This document shows, piece after piece, positions 9,136-17,116 of a stretch of 64,000 nt of DNA. Positions within the stretch are counted from its first letter, which is position 1. Every line of letters starts with the position of its first letter. Under the pieces are notes generated by a model, which did not search any database, had not been told where the DNA came from, and saw only the letters and a program-made list of their open reading frames with translations. The stretch lies in the NCBI RefSeq assembly GCF_016587355.1, contig NZ_BNJF01000001.1, positions 1,178,001 through 1,242,000 on the forward strand. Direction: 5' to 3'. The position numbers and the translations under genes were made by a program. Source of the DNA: Ktedonospora formicarum. GTDB lineage: Bacteria; Chloroflexota; Ktedonobacteria; Ktedonobacterales; Ktedonobacteraceae.

Positions 9136-9276
9136 AACTGACAAGATAAAATAAATGTATCTATAACCCTGGACGATACAGAAAGGACCATATCCTCACA
9201 TATGTAGGCACTGTACTTGAAGCAAGCGCCCCCTGAAACGGCTACACATGCCCAACCAGTCGTAGAGAGGTAAACC

Positions 9277-10875
9277 ATGGCACAACACCCTTCCTGGTGG
9301 CAAACGAACGTCATCTATCAGATCTACCCCCGTAGCTTTCAGGATGAGAATGGTGATGGCATTGGCGACCTGCCCGGCATCCTGAGCAGGCTCGATTACT
9401 TACGCTGGTTGGGCATCGACGCCATCTGGCTCTCTCCCATCTATCCTTCACCCATGGCGGACTTCGGCTATGACATATCCGACTATACGAACACCCACCC
9501 GCTCTTTGGCACACTCGCAGACATGGACAAGCTCATCGAGGAAGCACACAAGCGCGACCTCAAGCTCATTCTTGACTACGTGCCGAATCACACCTCCGAC
9601 GAACATCCCTGGTTTCAACAGTCACGCGCAAGCCGCTCTAATCCCCGCCGCAGCTGGTATCTATGGAGCGATTCGGCACCCGACGGAGGCCCGCCAAACA
9701 ACTGGGCAGGTTTCTTCGGCGGTTCCGCCTGGCAATGGGACACCAAAACCGAGCAATACTACCTGCACATGTTCGACGCTAAGCAGCCTGATCTCAACTG
9801 GCGTAATCCTGAGGTACGCTCCGCTATGTACGATGTCCTACGCTTCTGGCTGGATCGTGGTATTGATGGTTTCCGTGTCGATGCGCTCTGGATGCTCCTC
9901 AAAGATGAACAGTTACGCGATAATCCCGCACGCACAGTATGGGGGCCCTGTGATCTACTCAACAAGCTTCAAGAAGGTCAATATACTGAGGATCAACCCG
10001 GCATTCATGCTATCGTGCGCGAGATACGCAGCGTACTCGACAAATACAAGGAGCGCGTCTTCATTGGCGAGGTTTACCTGCCAGTTCACCGCCTTGTTGC
10101 CTACTATGGCGAGATGCTAGACGGAGCCCATCTCCCCCTCAACTGCCAATTCGCCACTAACCGCGTCTGGGAAGCACAGGCGATCAAACAGATCATTGAA
10201 GAATATGAGGCGGCCTTACCCGCGCAAGCGTGGCCTAACTGGGTCCTGGGTAATCACGATATGCCACGCATAGCTTCGCGTGTAGGACGTGAGCAGGCAC
10301 GCATCGCTCAGATGCTCTTGCTTACACTACGAGGGACTCCAACCTGCTATTACGGAGACGAACTGGGTATGGAGGACGTCGACATTCCACCCTCACTACG
10401 CCATGATCCACAGGCAAAATACGACCCAGACAACACACGCGACCGCGAGCGCACACCTATGCAATGGACGAAAGGTCCCAATGCAGGATTTAGTATTCCT
10501 GGCAGCCATCTCTGGCTCCCCATCGCACCAGATTATCAGACAGCCAATGTCGAATCTCAGAGCCAGGACCCACACTCCATCCTCATGCTCACGCGCGCGC
10601 TGCTCACACTGCGCCGCTCATCTTCGTCACTCACACTCGGCTCCTATCGGACACTTGCCCAGGAGAACATTAACTGCCTCGCTTACCTGCGTGAGCATGA
10701 ACACCAACGTTACCTGATAACACTCAATTTCACGGATACAGGGCAGACAGTACACATGCCCTTAGAAGAATCAGGCAGCATCCTACTCTCAACGCAGATG
10801 GATCGTGTGGGGAATTGTAACCTCTCCGCATTCAATCTGCGCGCGCATGAGGGTTGCCTGATTGAACTCTCATGA
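9277..10875 (+). CDS. GH13 alpha-glucosidase (oligo-1,6-glucosidase type)
   Basis: A 532-residue cytoplasmic enzyme of the alpha-amylase family. The N-terminus WWQTNVIYQIYPRSFQD, region I DYVPNHTSDEH, region II GFRVDALW (nucleophile Asp at about 202), region III FIGEVY (acid/base Glu at about 265) and region IV LGNHD (Asp at about 328) are all intact. This pattern fits exo-acting alpha-glucosidases and oligo-1,6-glucosidases; trehalose-hydrolysing or sucrose-acting relatives cannot be excluded. The ATG follows GAGAGG. No sugar transporter is adjacent; with the GH1 enzyme at 59-60 kb it points to saccharide use. Confidence 0.92.
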   Translation: MAQHPSWWQTNVIYQIYPRSFQDENGDGIGDLPGILSRLDYLRWLGIDAIWLSPIYPSPMADFGYDISDYTNTHPLFGTLADMDKLIEEAHKRDLKLILDYVPNHTSDEHPWFQQSRASRSNPRRSWYLWSDSAPDGGPPNNWAGFFGGSAWQWDTKTEQYYLHMFDAKQPDLNWRNPEVRSAMYDVLRFWLDRGIDGFRVDALWMLLKDEQLRDNPARTVWGPCDLLNKLQEGQYTEDQPGIHAIVREIRSVLDKYKERVFIGEVYLPVHRLVAYYGEMLDGAHLPLNCQFATNRVWEAQAIKQIIEEYEAALPAQAWPNWVLGNHDMPRIASRVGREQARIAQMLLLTLRGTPTCYYGDELGMEDVDIPPSLRHDPQAKYDPDNTRDRERTPMQWTKGPNAGFSIPGSHLWLPIAPDYQTANVESQSQDPHSILMLTRALLTLRRSSSSLTLGSYRTLAQENINCLAYLREHEHQRYLITLNFTDTGQTVHMPLEESGSILLSTQMDRVGNCNLSAFNLRAHEGCLIELS

Positions 10876-10915
10876 AGCCTCATACCCTCTGAGAAACCCT
10901 TCTTCTCTTTAAATC

Positions 10916-10965
10916 AAAAAGTGTCGAAAATTTGTGGTGCGCACCACAAATTTTCGACACTTTTT
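10916..10965. terminator. 50-bp perfect palindrome, bidirectional terminator
   Basis: Bases 10916-10940 are the exact reverse complement of 10941-10965, with no loop spacer, and the ends are A5 and T5. It sits between the convergent glucosidase and PEP carboxykinase genes and gives both strands a long stem followed by T residues. Confidence 0.9.
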
Positions 10966-11001
10966 AATTAACTTCTACGTAGATACTGTGCTTCTGGCTG
11001 G

Positions 11002-12585
11002 CTAGCGTGGGCCAGCGACAAGCACATCGTTGCTATCTGGTATGAACTGTGTAAAGTTTTTCTTAAACAGATCCGCCAGATGGCGCGCCTGCTGATCATA
11101 GGCCATCTTATCATTCCAGGTATTGCGAGGCAGAAGCATCTCACCCGGAACCCCAGGGCAACTGGTCGGCACACGCAAACCAAAGATAGGATCAACCGCC
11201 GTCTCAGCTTGCTCAATCACCCCGCTGATCGCTGCATTGACCATCTGACGTGTATAGTTGATGTTGATACGCTCTCCCACGCCATACGCGCCACCCGTCC
11301 AGCCTGTGTTAATCAGGTAGCAACGCACATTGTAACGCTCAATACGCTCACGCAAGAGGTTTGCATACTCAGTTGGACGCAAGGGCAGGAAGGCCGCGCC
11401 AAAGCACGAACTAAAGGTGGCCTGGGGGGATGTCACACCGCGTTCTGTCCCAGCTAGCTTGCTGGTATAGCCAGAAAGGAAGTAGTACATAGCCTGCTCT
11501 GTCGTCAACTTAGAAATCGGAGGCAAGACACCGAATGAATCAGCGGTCAGGAAGATGACCGCTTTTGGCTGTCCACCCATTCCCGACTCTACGACATTGT
11601 CGATAAAGTCTATAGGATAGGCCGCGCGAGTGTTCTCGGTCAGTGAGCTATCGCTGTAATCGGGCTGGCGAGACTCTCCCTTAAGCACCACATTCTCATA
11701 GACTGCGCCAAAACGAACCGCGTTCCAGATCTGCGGCTCGTGCTTCTGTGAGAGATTGATGCACTTCGCGTAGCAGCCCCCCTCGAAGTTAAAGACGCCC
11801 TGCTCACCCCAGCCATGCTCATCGTCGCCAATCAGGCGGCGCTCAGGGTCAGCGGAGAGGCTCGTTTTACCTGTGCCCGAAAGTCCGAAGAAGAGTGCCA
11901 CATCCCCATCAAGTCCTACGTTCGCCGAGCAGTGCATTGGAAGCACCCCTTCAGCGGGCAAGATGAAGTTTAGCACCGTAAAAATTGACTTCTTCATCTC
12001 GCCTGCGTACTCTGTTCCCGCAATCAACACCAAGCGCTCTTCAAAATCAATAATAATAGCGGTCTCAGAGCGAGTCCCATGGGCGCGGGGGTTCGTGCGG
12101 AAGTGAGGCACACAGAGAATGGTAAAACCAGGATTTTCGCTTGTACGATCACTCTCATTCGCACGCAAGAATAACTGGCGCGCAAAAAGGTTATGCCAGG
12201 CAAGCTCTGTAATCACCTGAATAGGCATACGATAGTGCGGGTCTGCGCCAGCCGCCGCATCCAGAATATAGACATCGCGTCCTTGAAGATAGTCCGCCAG
12301 ACTCTGGCGAACGACCGCGAAGGTCTCTGGGGACATAGGATGATTATTCTCTCCCCACCAGATCTTCGATGCCGTTTCCTGGTTCGAAACGATGAATTTA
12401 TCTTTGGGCGAGCGTCCTGTATGGGATCCAGTAGTAGCGCTAAAAGCGCCATTGGACGCAAGCACCCCTTCTTTACGCGTCAGCGCGTGCTCAATCAACA
12501 CCGCAGGAGGCAGATTCCAGTTAATAGAACCGAGATTCGTCAAACCGTAGTCTTCCAGAGCCTTCCTGCTCATCATCATTGTCAT
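11002..12585 (-). CDS. pckA: Phosphoenolpyruvate carboxykinase (ATP)
   Basis: Catalyses oxaloacetate + ATP to phosphoenolpyruvate + CO2 + ADP, the entry step of gluconeogenesis. The start at 12585 is chosen because AAAGGAG lies 10 bases upstream; an in-frame ATG at 12609 has its purine run too close. The product is 527 residues, typical for the ATP-type family. Visible signatures are GSHTGRSPKDKF near the N-terminus, the kinase-1a P-loop GLSGTGKTSLS at about 233-243, and the following GDDEHGWGEQG metal/nucleotide segment. The gene is monocistronic, with a terminator after it and about 390 bases of upstream DNA. Confidence 0.95.
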   Translation of the reverse strand: MTMMMSRKALEDYGLTNLGSINWNLPPAVLIEHALTRKEGVLASNGAFSATTGSHTGRSPKDKFIVSNQETASKIWWGENNHPMSPETFAVVRQSLADYLQGRDVYILDAAAGADPHYRMPIQVITELAWHNLFARQLFLRANESDRTSENPGFTILCVPHFRTNPRAHGTRSETAIIIDFEERLVLIAGTEYAGEMKKSIFTVLNFILPAEGVLPMHCSANVGLDGDVALFFGLSGTGKTSLSADPERRLIGDDEHGWGEQGVFNFEGGCYAKCINLSQKHEPQIWNAVRFGAVYENVVLKGESRQPDYSDSSLTENTRAAYPIDFIDNVVESGMGGQPKAVIFLTADSFGVLPPISKLTTEQAMYYFLSGYTSKLAGTERGVTSPQATFSSCFGAAFLPLRPTEYANLLRERIERYNVRCYLINTGWTGGAYGVGERININYTRQMVNAAISGVIEQAETAVDPIFGLRVPTSCPGVPGEMLLPRNTWNDKMAYDQQARHLADLFKKNFTQFIPDSNDVLVAGPR

Positions 12586-12975
12586 AAGTGCATATCTCCT
12601 TTGGGCCATTTCCTCTCTTGATGCGTGCTAACAACAACAATGGTGTCAGTACTCTAACCGCAGAGTACCATGTAACGCATCTGGCCCGAACCTAACCACC
12701 GTTAGTTTAATACAATTCGTGGTCATAGTGCAACCATACAAGGCCCACATAACCACATCCATAGAAGATGAACAACTAAATGCATAATAAGAACAAAATC
12801 TATGCGCGCCCCAGAAGGACGCGCTATATAACCTTACAAACGTTCGTTCTGCTCCACTGGTATCACAAGCTCCAATAAATGATCAAGAGTACCACATACA
12901 ACAACGGGACCTGAAGCGTTACATTCAGGTCCCGTTGTTGTATGTGATTAAAGCTCTATCTACCCTTGTACGATC
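12586..12975. other. Intergenic region upstream of pckA
   Basis: It holds the pckA ribosome-binding site and presumably its promoter. Near the far end, at 12893-12946, is the terminator of the next minus-strand gene. I see no supportable gene. Confidence 0.5.
12893..12946 (-). terminator. Long perfect hairpin after the two-helix membrane protein gene
   Basis: A 23-bp perfect stem (12893-12915 with 12924-12946) has an 8-base loop, starting 30 bases past the stop of the minus-strand gene ending at 12976. There is no strong T-run. Confidence 0.7.
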
Positions 12976-13479
12976 TTAATCATTATCCCAGATATGTTTC
13001 GCACCAGTCTCGCCTCTCGAACTTTTCGAGTCTATCGTCCGATTGTTTGAATAGTAGTAATTGCTCTCGAAGGAATCACCATCATCGTCACTACCCGCAT
13101 AATGTCGCCATACGCCAATAATGATACAAATGACCAGCGCGCAAATTATCAGGATCCAGGTCCATGCGGACAGAGGGCCACTGGATGACGAACCACTTGA
13201 ATGATGATAATATGTATGCGAACGATACCGATATGTTGGGCGCTTGGACTGCGACAACGAAATCTTAGAGGTATAGATCTGAGCGATACGCATCACTGGC
13301 AGCCTCTCCTCCACCAATGAAGACACACGTTGCGTCGATTGCAACGCCTCACCTATTCGACTCACCTTGACCAAACTAACGCTTGATATGCATAACACAA
13401 CGATAAAGCAAGCTAGCAAACAGGCGAGAACAATACCAGCGTATACATATCGCGCGCGACTCATTAGTATCTCTTTCAT
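12976..13479 (-). CDS. Small membrane protein with two helices, unknown function
   Basis: About 167 residues. A first helix (YAGIVLACLLACFIVVLCI) near the N-terminus is followed by an extracytoplasmic loop of about 75 residues rich in Ser/Tyr/His (SHTYYHHSSGSSSSG). A second helix (TWILIICALVICIIIGVW) leads to an acidic Asn/Tyr-rich tail. The ATG at 13479 is one start; the ATG at 13464 (MSRARYVY), with AAAGAGA upstream, is equally good. It lies about 110 bases downstream of the TPM-domain gene on the same strand, so the two may be co-expressed. No family recognised. Confidence 0.6.
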   Translation of the reverse strand: MKEILMSRARYVYAGIVLACLLACFIVVLCISSVSLVKVSRIGEALQSTQRVSSLVEERLPVMRIAQIYTSKISLSQSKRPTYRYRSHTYYHHSSGSSSSGPLSAWTWILIICALVICIIIGVWRHYAGSDDDGDSFESNYYYSNNRTIDSKSSRGETGAKHIWDND

Positions 13480-13585
13480 CAAAACTTCGCTTCACTCCTT
13501 GGCGAATGCCTGAACACGCCAATAACGTTGGTTTTATATCAATTCCTACTTCACCAACTAACATCTGTATGCATACGACCAGTTG

Positions 13586-14257
13586 CTAGAAACTTCCGCC
13601 TGCGCCACCACCGCCACCACCACCTCCAAAACCACCGCCTCCGCTATAGCCTCCATGCCAGGAGTGATGGCGACGATAACCACGAAAACGCCCGCCAGTC
13701 AGGCGATTGAAAAAGAATAGTCCAATTCCCAAAGCTAAAGCCCCCAGACAAACAAGTGCGCTATGAGCCCCTTCCCCAAAGCCATCGGAAGTATTTCCGC
13801 CCTTCAGCGATTCTTCGAGTGAACGCAGAAGGGCCAATGTCCCCTCTGTATAGTTGTTGCTCCCCACTTTATTTTTAAAAGCCTCATAGGCCGCATCGTA
13901 CTGTGATTGCTTCAGCTCAATATTCGACCCACCCTGTAGCCAGAAATAGCGATGCGCCGTATCAATCCCCATCTCAAAATGGCCTGGCTCCTTATTGGCC
14001 TTTTCCTTGATATCGTCCTCAAAAGCATTCTTATCACCGTTGAAAGAGTTCGTAGTGTAGATATCTATAGTTTTGGAGAGATTATTCGCCTCAGCCATGA
14101 CCTGTTGGGCATTCAGAACGTGCGCGTCATCCTTTAATATTCCACTCGCAGCCAGAGCTGACTGACTTACAAGTAAGCTCACACTCAAAGCCAGTAGTGA
14201 GCTCAAAACGCAAATCAATGCCAGATTCCCCAACCGCCGTGACATGTCTATACGCAT
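13586..14257 (-). CDS. TPM-domain membrane protein with Gly-rich C-terminus
   Basis: Start at 14257 (MRIDMSRR), preceded by GAGAGGAGA; the product is 223 residues. A signal-peptide/anchor helix (about 12-37) ending SALA is followed by a domain with features of the TPM (YgcG-like) family: KDDAHVLNAQQ, ANNLSKTIDIYT, DTAHRYFWLQGG. A second helix (LVCLGALALGIGLFFF) and a tail of histidines and glycines (GGGGFGGGGGGGGAGGSF) close the protein. The Gly-rich end after a membrane helix is typical of this family. Its molecular role is not settled; envelope or photosystem repair phosphatase roles are reported for relatives. Confidence 0.75.
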   Translation of the reverse strand: MRIDMSRRLGNLALICVLSSLLALSVSLLVSQSALAASGILKDDAHVLNAQQVMAEANNLSKTIDIYTTNSFNGDKNAFEDDIKEKANKEPGHFEMGIDTAHRYFWLQGGSNIELKQSQYDAAYEAFKNKVGSNNYTEGTLALLRSLEESLKGGNTSDGFGEGAHSALVCLGALALGIGLFFFNRLTGGRFRGYRRHHSWHGGYSGGGGFGGGGGGGGAGGSF

Positions 14258-14586
14258 ACGATCTCCTCTCATTGCATTCAAGGGCTGCACCCACTATATT
14301 CACCAACGCAGATATAGTAGAGTTATTTTTATAACTGGACTTTTAATACATTGTCACTCTCATCGCATAGGTATGTAGACGTGTTGCTATCGCGAATATC
14401 CAAAGGGATTGGACATCCAACACGTTCAATTTGGGAGGATTTTCGCCATCTCGATACGTACAGAGGAGAGATCTGAGCTGAGCAAGCTTAAGCTATGCGC
14501 CTATATAGTAGGCTCAAGCCTTCTGAACGCTGCTCAAGTAATCAGCCAACCTCTCTCCCCTGTGAGATGCTCTGAGCGCAGACGTT
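14258..14586. other. Intergenic region between murD and the TPM gene
   Basis: No gene is supported. Two small inverted repeats sit just upstream of the TPM gene: actatat (14293-14299) / atatagt (14312-14318), and agttat-tttt-ataact (14321-14336). They could be promoter-associated. The remainder shows nothing clear. Confidence 0.35.
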
Positions 14587-15977
14587 TTAATGCTTGGGAG
14601 ACTCACATTTTGAGCGCACATATTCTACGAACTTGTCGCCACGATCAAACTCATTTAAGAACATGCCGAAACTGGTGAAGCCAGGGGAGAAGAGGAGCAC
14701 ATCGCCTGGACGCGCCAGGTCGAGCGCGGTATCAAGCGCCTTCTGGAAATCGCTGAACACACCTCGAACAGGATCGCTTGCCTCCTGGCGCGTAACCTCC
14801 TCACGCAGCGCAGGCAAGAGTTCATCAGTTCCGTTACCAGCCAGTAGCACAACATCGCGGCAGCGCCGGATAATCGTCTCGGGCCAATGCTCTAAAGGAA
14901 GATGCTTGGTATTTCCGCCCGCTACCAGCACGATAGGCTGATCGAAAGCCTCCAACGCGACCTGTCCCGCGATGGGCGAGGTGCTGGTGCTATCATTGAT
15001 AACGCGCACATCACGCCAGATCCCAATCTCTTCCAGGCGATGCGAGACAGCACCAAAGTGACGAACCACCTCGGCGATAACTTCATCGGGGACGCCAAGA
15101 AGGCGCGCAGTTGTCGTCGCCAGCAAGATATTTTCCAGATTATGTTTGCCTTTGAGAGGAGTCTCTACAAAGGTAAAGGGCTCAACATGGGTGGGAGTGC
15201 CATCAACGAGAGCGGAGCGTGGGAAGCTTCCCCCTAATTCAACGCTGATAAACCAGGCTTGGCCGGGAGCCTCCAGACCAAAGCGGCGCGTCCAGGGGTT
15301 ATCATAATTAAAAACCGCGATCCCCTCTTCAGTCTGGAAACGGAAGATGTTGGCCTTAGCCTCGGCATAATCCTCCATCCCGTTATATGTGTTGAGATGG
15401 TCAGGATAAACGTTGGTCATAACTGCGACAGAAGGACTAATACTATGGGGGCCAGGCCCTCAAGCTGCCAGCTAGAGAGTTCCAGTACGACCTGCGTCTC
15501 CGGAGTAATCTGCGGCAGGAGCGAGAGCGTCTCAACACCCGCCACATTTCCACCGATGACAACCTGTAAGCCATGTGTCTGTAAAATGGCGTGAATGAGA
15601 CTCGTCGTTGTTGTCTTGCCACGTGTACCAGTAATGCCAATAATACGCCCTGGGCAGGCCATAAAGAAGAGCGCGATCTCCATTTCGATGCGTGCCCCAT
15701 GCTCCTGTGCCAGAAGCAGGTAGCGCGAATCGCGCGGCACACCAGGATTACGGATCACAATATCAGCCCAGACAAAGTCTTCGTCGCGATGCTGGCCCAG
15801 AATAAATTCAATGGGCAGACCAGCAAGCGCTCGTACACTCGGCGCGAGCACCTCTGGCGACTTCATATCTGTCACGCGCACAATAGCGCCTTGCTGAGCA
15901 GCATAACGAGCAGCCGCCATTCCTGAGCCTTGCAAACCCAGGCCCATGACCAGCACACGCTTTCCCCGCAGGTCCAT
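14587..15977 (-). pseudogene. murD: UDP-N-acetylmuramoylalanine-D-glutamate ligase, one frameshift
   Basis: MurD adds D-Glu to UDP-MurNAc-L-Ala in peptidoglycan synthesis. The N-terminal part (15977 to about 15450) carries the Rossmann-like start GKRVLVMGLGLQGSG, the ATP loop GITGTRGKTTTT and LELSSWQLEGLAP. The C-terminal part (from 15420) begins with MTNVYPDHLNTY and carries on to GDKFVEYVRSK. The frame breaks at the five-base C run on the coding strand (plus 15447-15451). Adding one C restores HSISPSVAVMTNVYPDH and a full 463-residue protein. The stop and ATG then overlap as ATGA, but that start lies inside the central domain, so two working halves are unlikely. Because the enzyme is normally essential, sequencing error is the first explanation. 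No other mur genes adjoin it. Confidence 0.85.
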
Positions 15978-16012
15978 AGCACAAACCCTCGCTTCCCTCT
16001 ACCCTCTTATAC

Positions 16013-16060
16013 AAAAACCAACGCCGCTCTCGCGGCTAGCGCTCCCGCGCTCAGGTTTTT
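16013..16060 (+). repeat. Short interspersed repeat, 48-bp copy
   Basis: Bounded by aaaaacc / ggttttt, with internal CCAACGCCGC at the left and GCGCTCAGG at the right, and a GCGGCTAGCGCT core. It belongs to the same family as the repeats at 16961, 45891, 45918 and 48464. It lies just upstream of murD. Confidence 0.65.
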
Positions 16061-16133
16061 GAGCGGCTTCATTATTTCATCGTCTTCTCATCATACCAGA
16101 ATCACAAGGGAGAGACAATCGTATATGCTATAC

Positions 16134-16144
16134 TATGCATACAA
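16134..16144 (+). promoter_or_regulatory. Extended -10 promoter element
   Basis: TATGCTATACT, 79-89 bases before the start at 16223, with the TG of an extended -10. Confidence 0.45.
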
Positions 16145-16222
16145 ATTCATGCATGCCATACTGGTTTCTCATACGGCAACCTTTTTCTATTTATGTTGCC
16201 GTTGTTCTAAACGAGAGAGCAT

Positions 16223-16726
16223 ATGTCTGACTTCGAGAAAGATGATTGCCTGTCCAAAGATGAGGTCAAATTCACGGACCTGGAGCTACCCAAGCGAGGT
16301 CTCCGCTTCAGAGTACTGGCATCGGGCCAACATATCTTCCGTATCGCGCGCTATCCGGCTGTCAGAGGTGCAACCCTGGTAGTGCTTGCGGCATTGTTGC
16401 TCTTCATCTTCTTACCAGACCTCGTGGCGATTAGTCAACTGCTCTTCAACAATCACACCTCACAGGTTCAGCAAGCGACTGATACCCAGCCTTGCTCCCT
16501 TTCAGTCATCATCGTTAGCAGTCCAGGCCCATTCAATGGAGCACATTACTGGCGCAAAGGAGTTCAAAAGAAGACGGCACAGGGTAGTGAGTGTATAGAG
16601 AAAACAGACACCCACACCTGTACGGTTTCAGGAGGCACCGTCAATGAGGTAAGCACCAATATTGACGATGGCACCTGGCAAGTCGTCAATCTGGCAGGCA
16701 CCCCTCAAGCAGTAAAATGCAGGTAG
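16223..16726 (+). CDS. Single-helix membrane protein with Cys-containing exterior domain, unknown
   Basis: A 167-residue protein. About 50 cytoplasmic residues, rich in charged side chains, are followed by one membrane helix (about 51-72, TLVVLAALLLFIFLPDLVAI). The outer domain of about 95 residues contains four cysteines (QPCSLS, SECIE, HTCTV, VKCR) that could form two disulfides. The ATG is preceded by GAGAGAGC and an extended -10 at 16134. I recognise no family. It stands alone between murD and the sensor kinase. Confidence 0.6.
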   Translation: MSDFEKDDCLSKDEVKFTDLELPKRGLRFRVLASGQHIFRIARYPAVRGATLVVLAALLLFIFLPDLVAISQLLFNNHTSQVQQATDTQPCSLSVIIVSSPGPFNGAHYWRKGVQKKTAQGSECIEKTDTHTCTVSGGTVNEVSTNIDDGTWQVVNLAGTPQAVKCR

Positions 16727-17116
16727 ATTCATAATACAAGTGCATATAAATCTACGCTCTGGACTACATCTCTTGTCTTTCACGCACGCTATACACATGA
16801 TACACAGGCATGATATCTTGTGATACAATTAAAGATACTATAGTTTCTGTCAACAAATAGAGATACCAAGGGAGAAGAAACAGGCAATGATCTGGCGCAT
16901 AGCCTCGAATAGAGCCAGTCGAGAGCGGTGCGCGCTAAGTTGATAGCTAGCTATAAAAAGCATTTGCCAACGCCGCCTGTGCGGCAGTTGGCTTCGCCGC
17001 CACATGGTTCCACCTCAGGCTGAGTTTGTGTTGTGTGACGCCTGAGCCTCTCAGGCGGCTGCGCTCAGGCAAATGAATGGCTGGCAATGTTGTTGATGGG
17101 GAGGGGAGGAGCAACT
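16727..17116. other. Intergenic region carrying a 115-bp repeat
   Basis: Most of the right part is the interspersed repeat at 16961-17075, which ends 41 bases before the kinase start. A possible 18-codon reading frame starts at ATG 16887 with GGGAGAAG upstream and stops at 16943; it is too short to call. Confidence 0.4.
16961..17075 (+). repeat. Interspersed repeat, 115-bp copy A
   Basis: Runs from catttgcc to ggcaaatg, with CCAACGCCGCC at the left and GCTGCGCTCAGG at the right. Its reverse-complement partner at 48464-48578 has exactly the same length and about 99 of 115 identical positions by hand alignment. Internal hairpins are conserved; one stem changes as a base pair (cgCctga/tcagGcg versus cgTctga/tcagAcg). 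Likely a non-autonomous mobile repeat or structured RNA element. Confidence 0.8.

Noticed and set aside
14587..15977. murD as two separate coupled genes (ATGA overlap)
   Set aside because: The second frame starts inside the central domain and a single added base restores the family sequence across the joint, so a frameshift or error is more likely than a true split.
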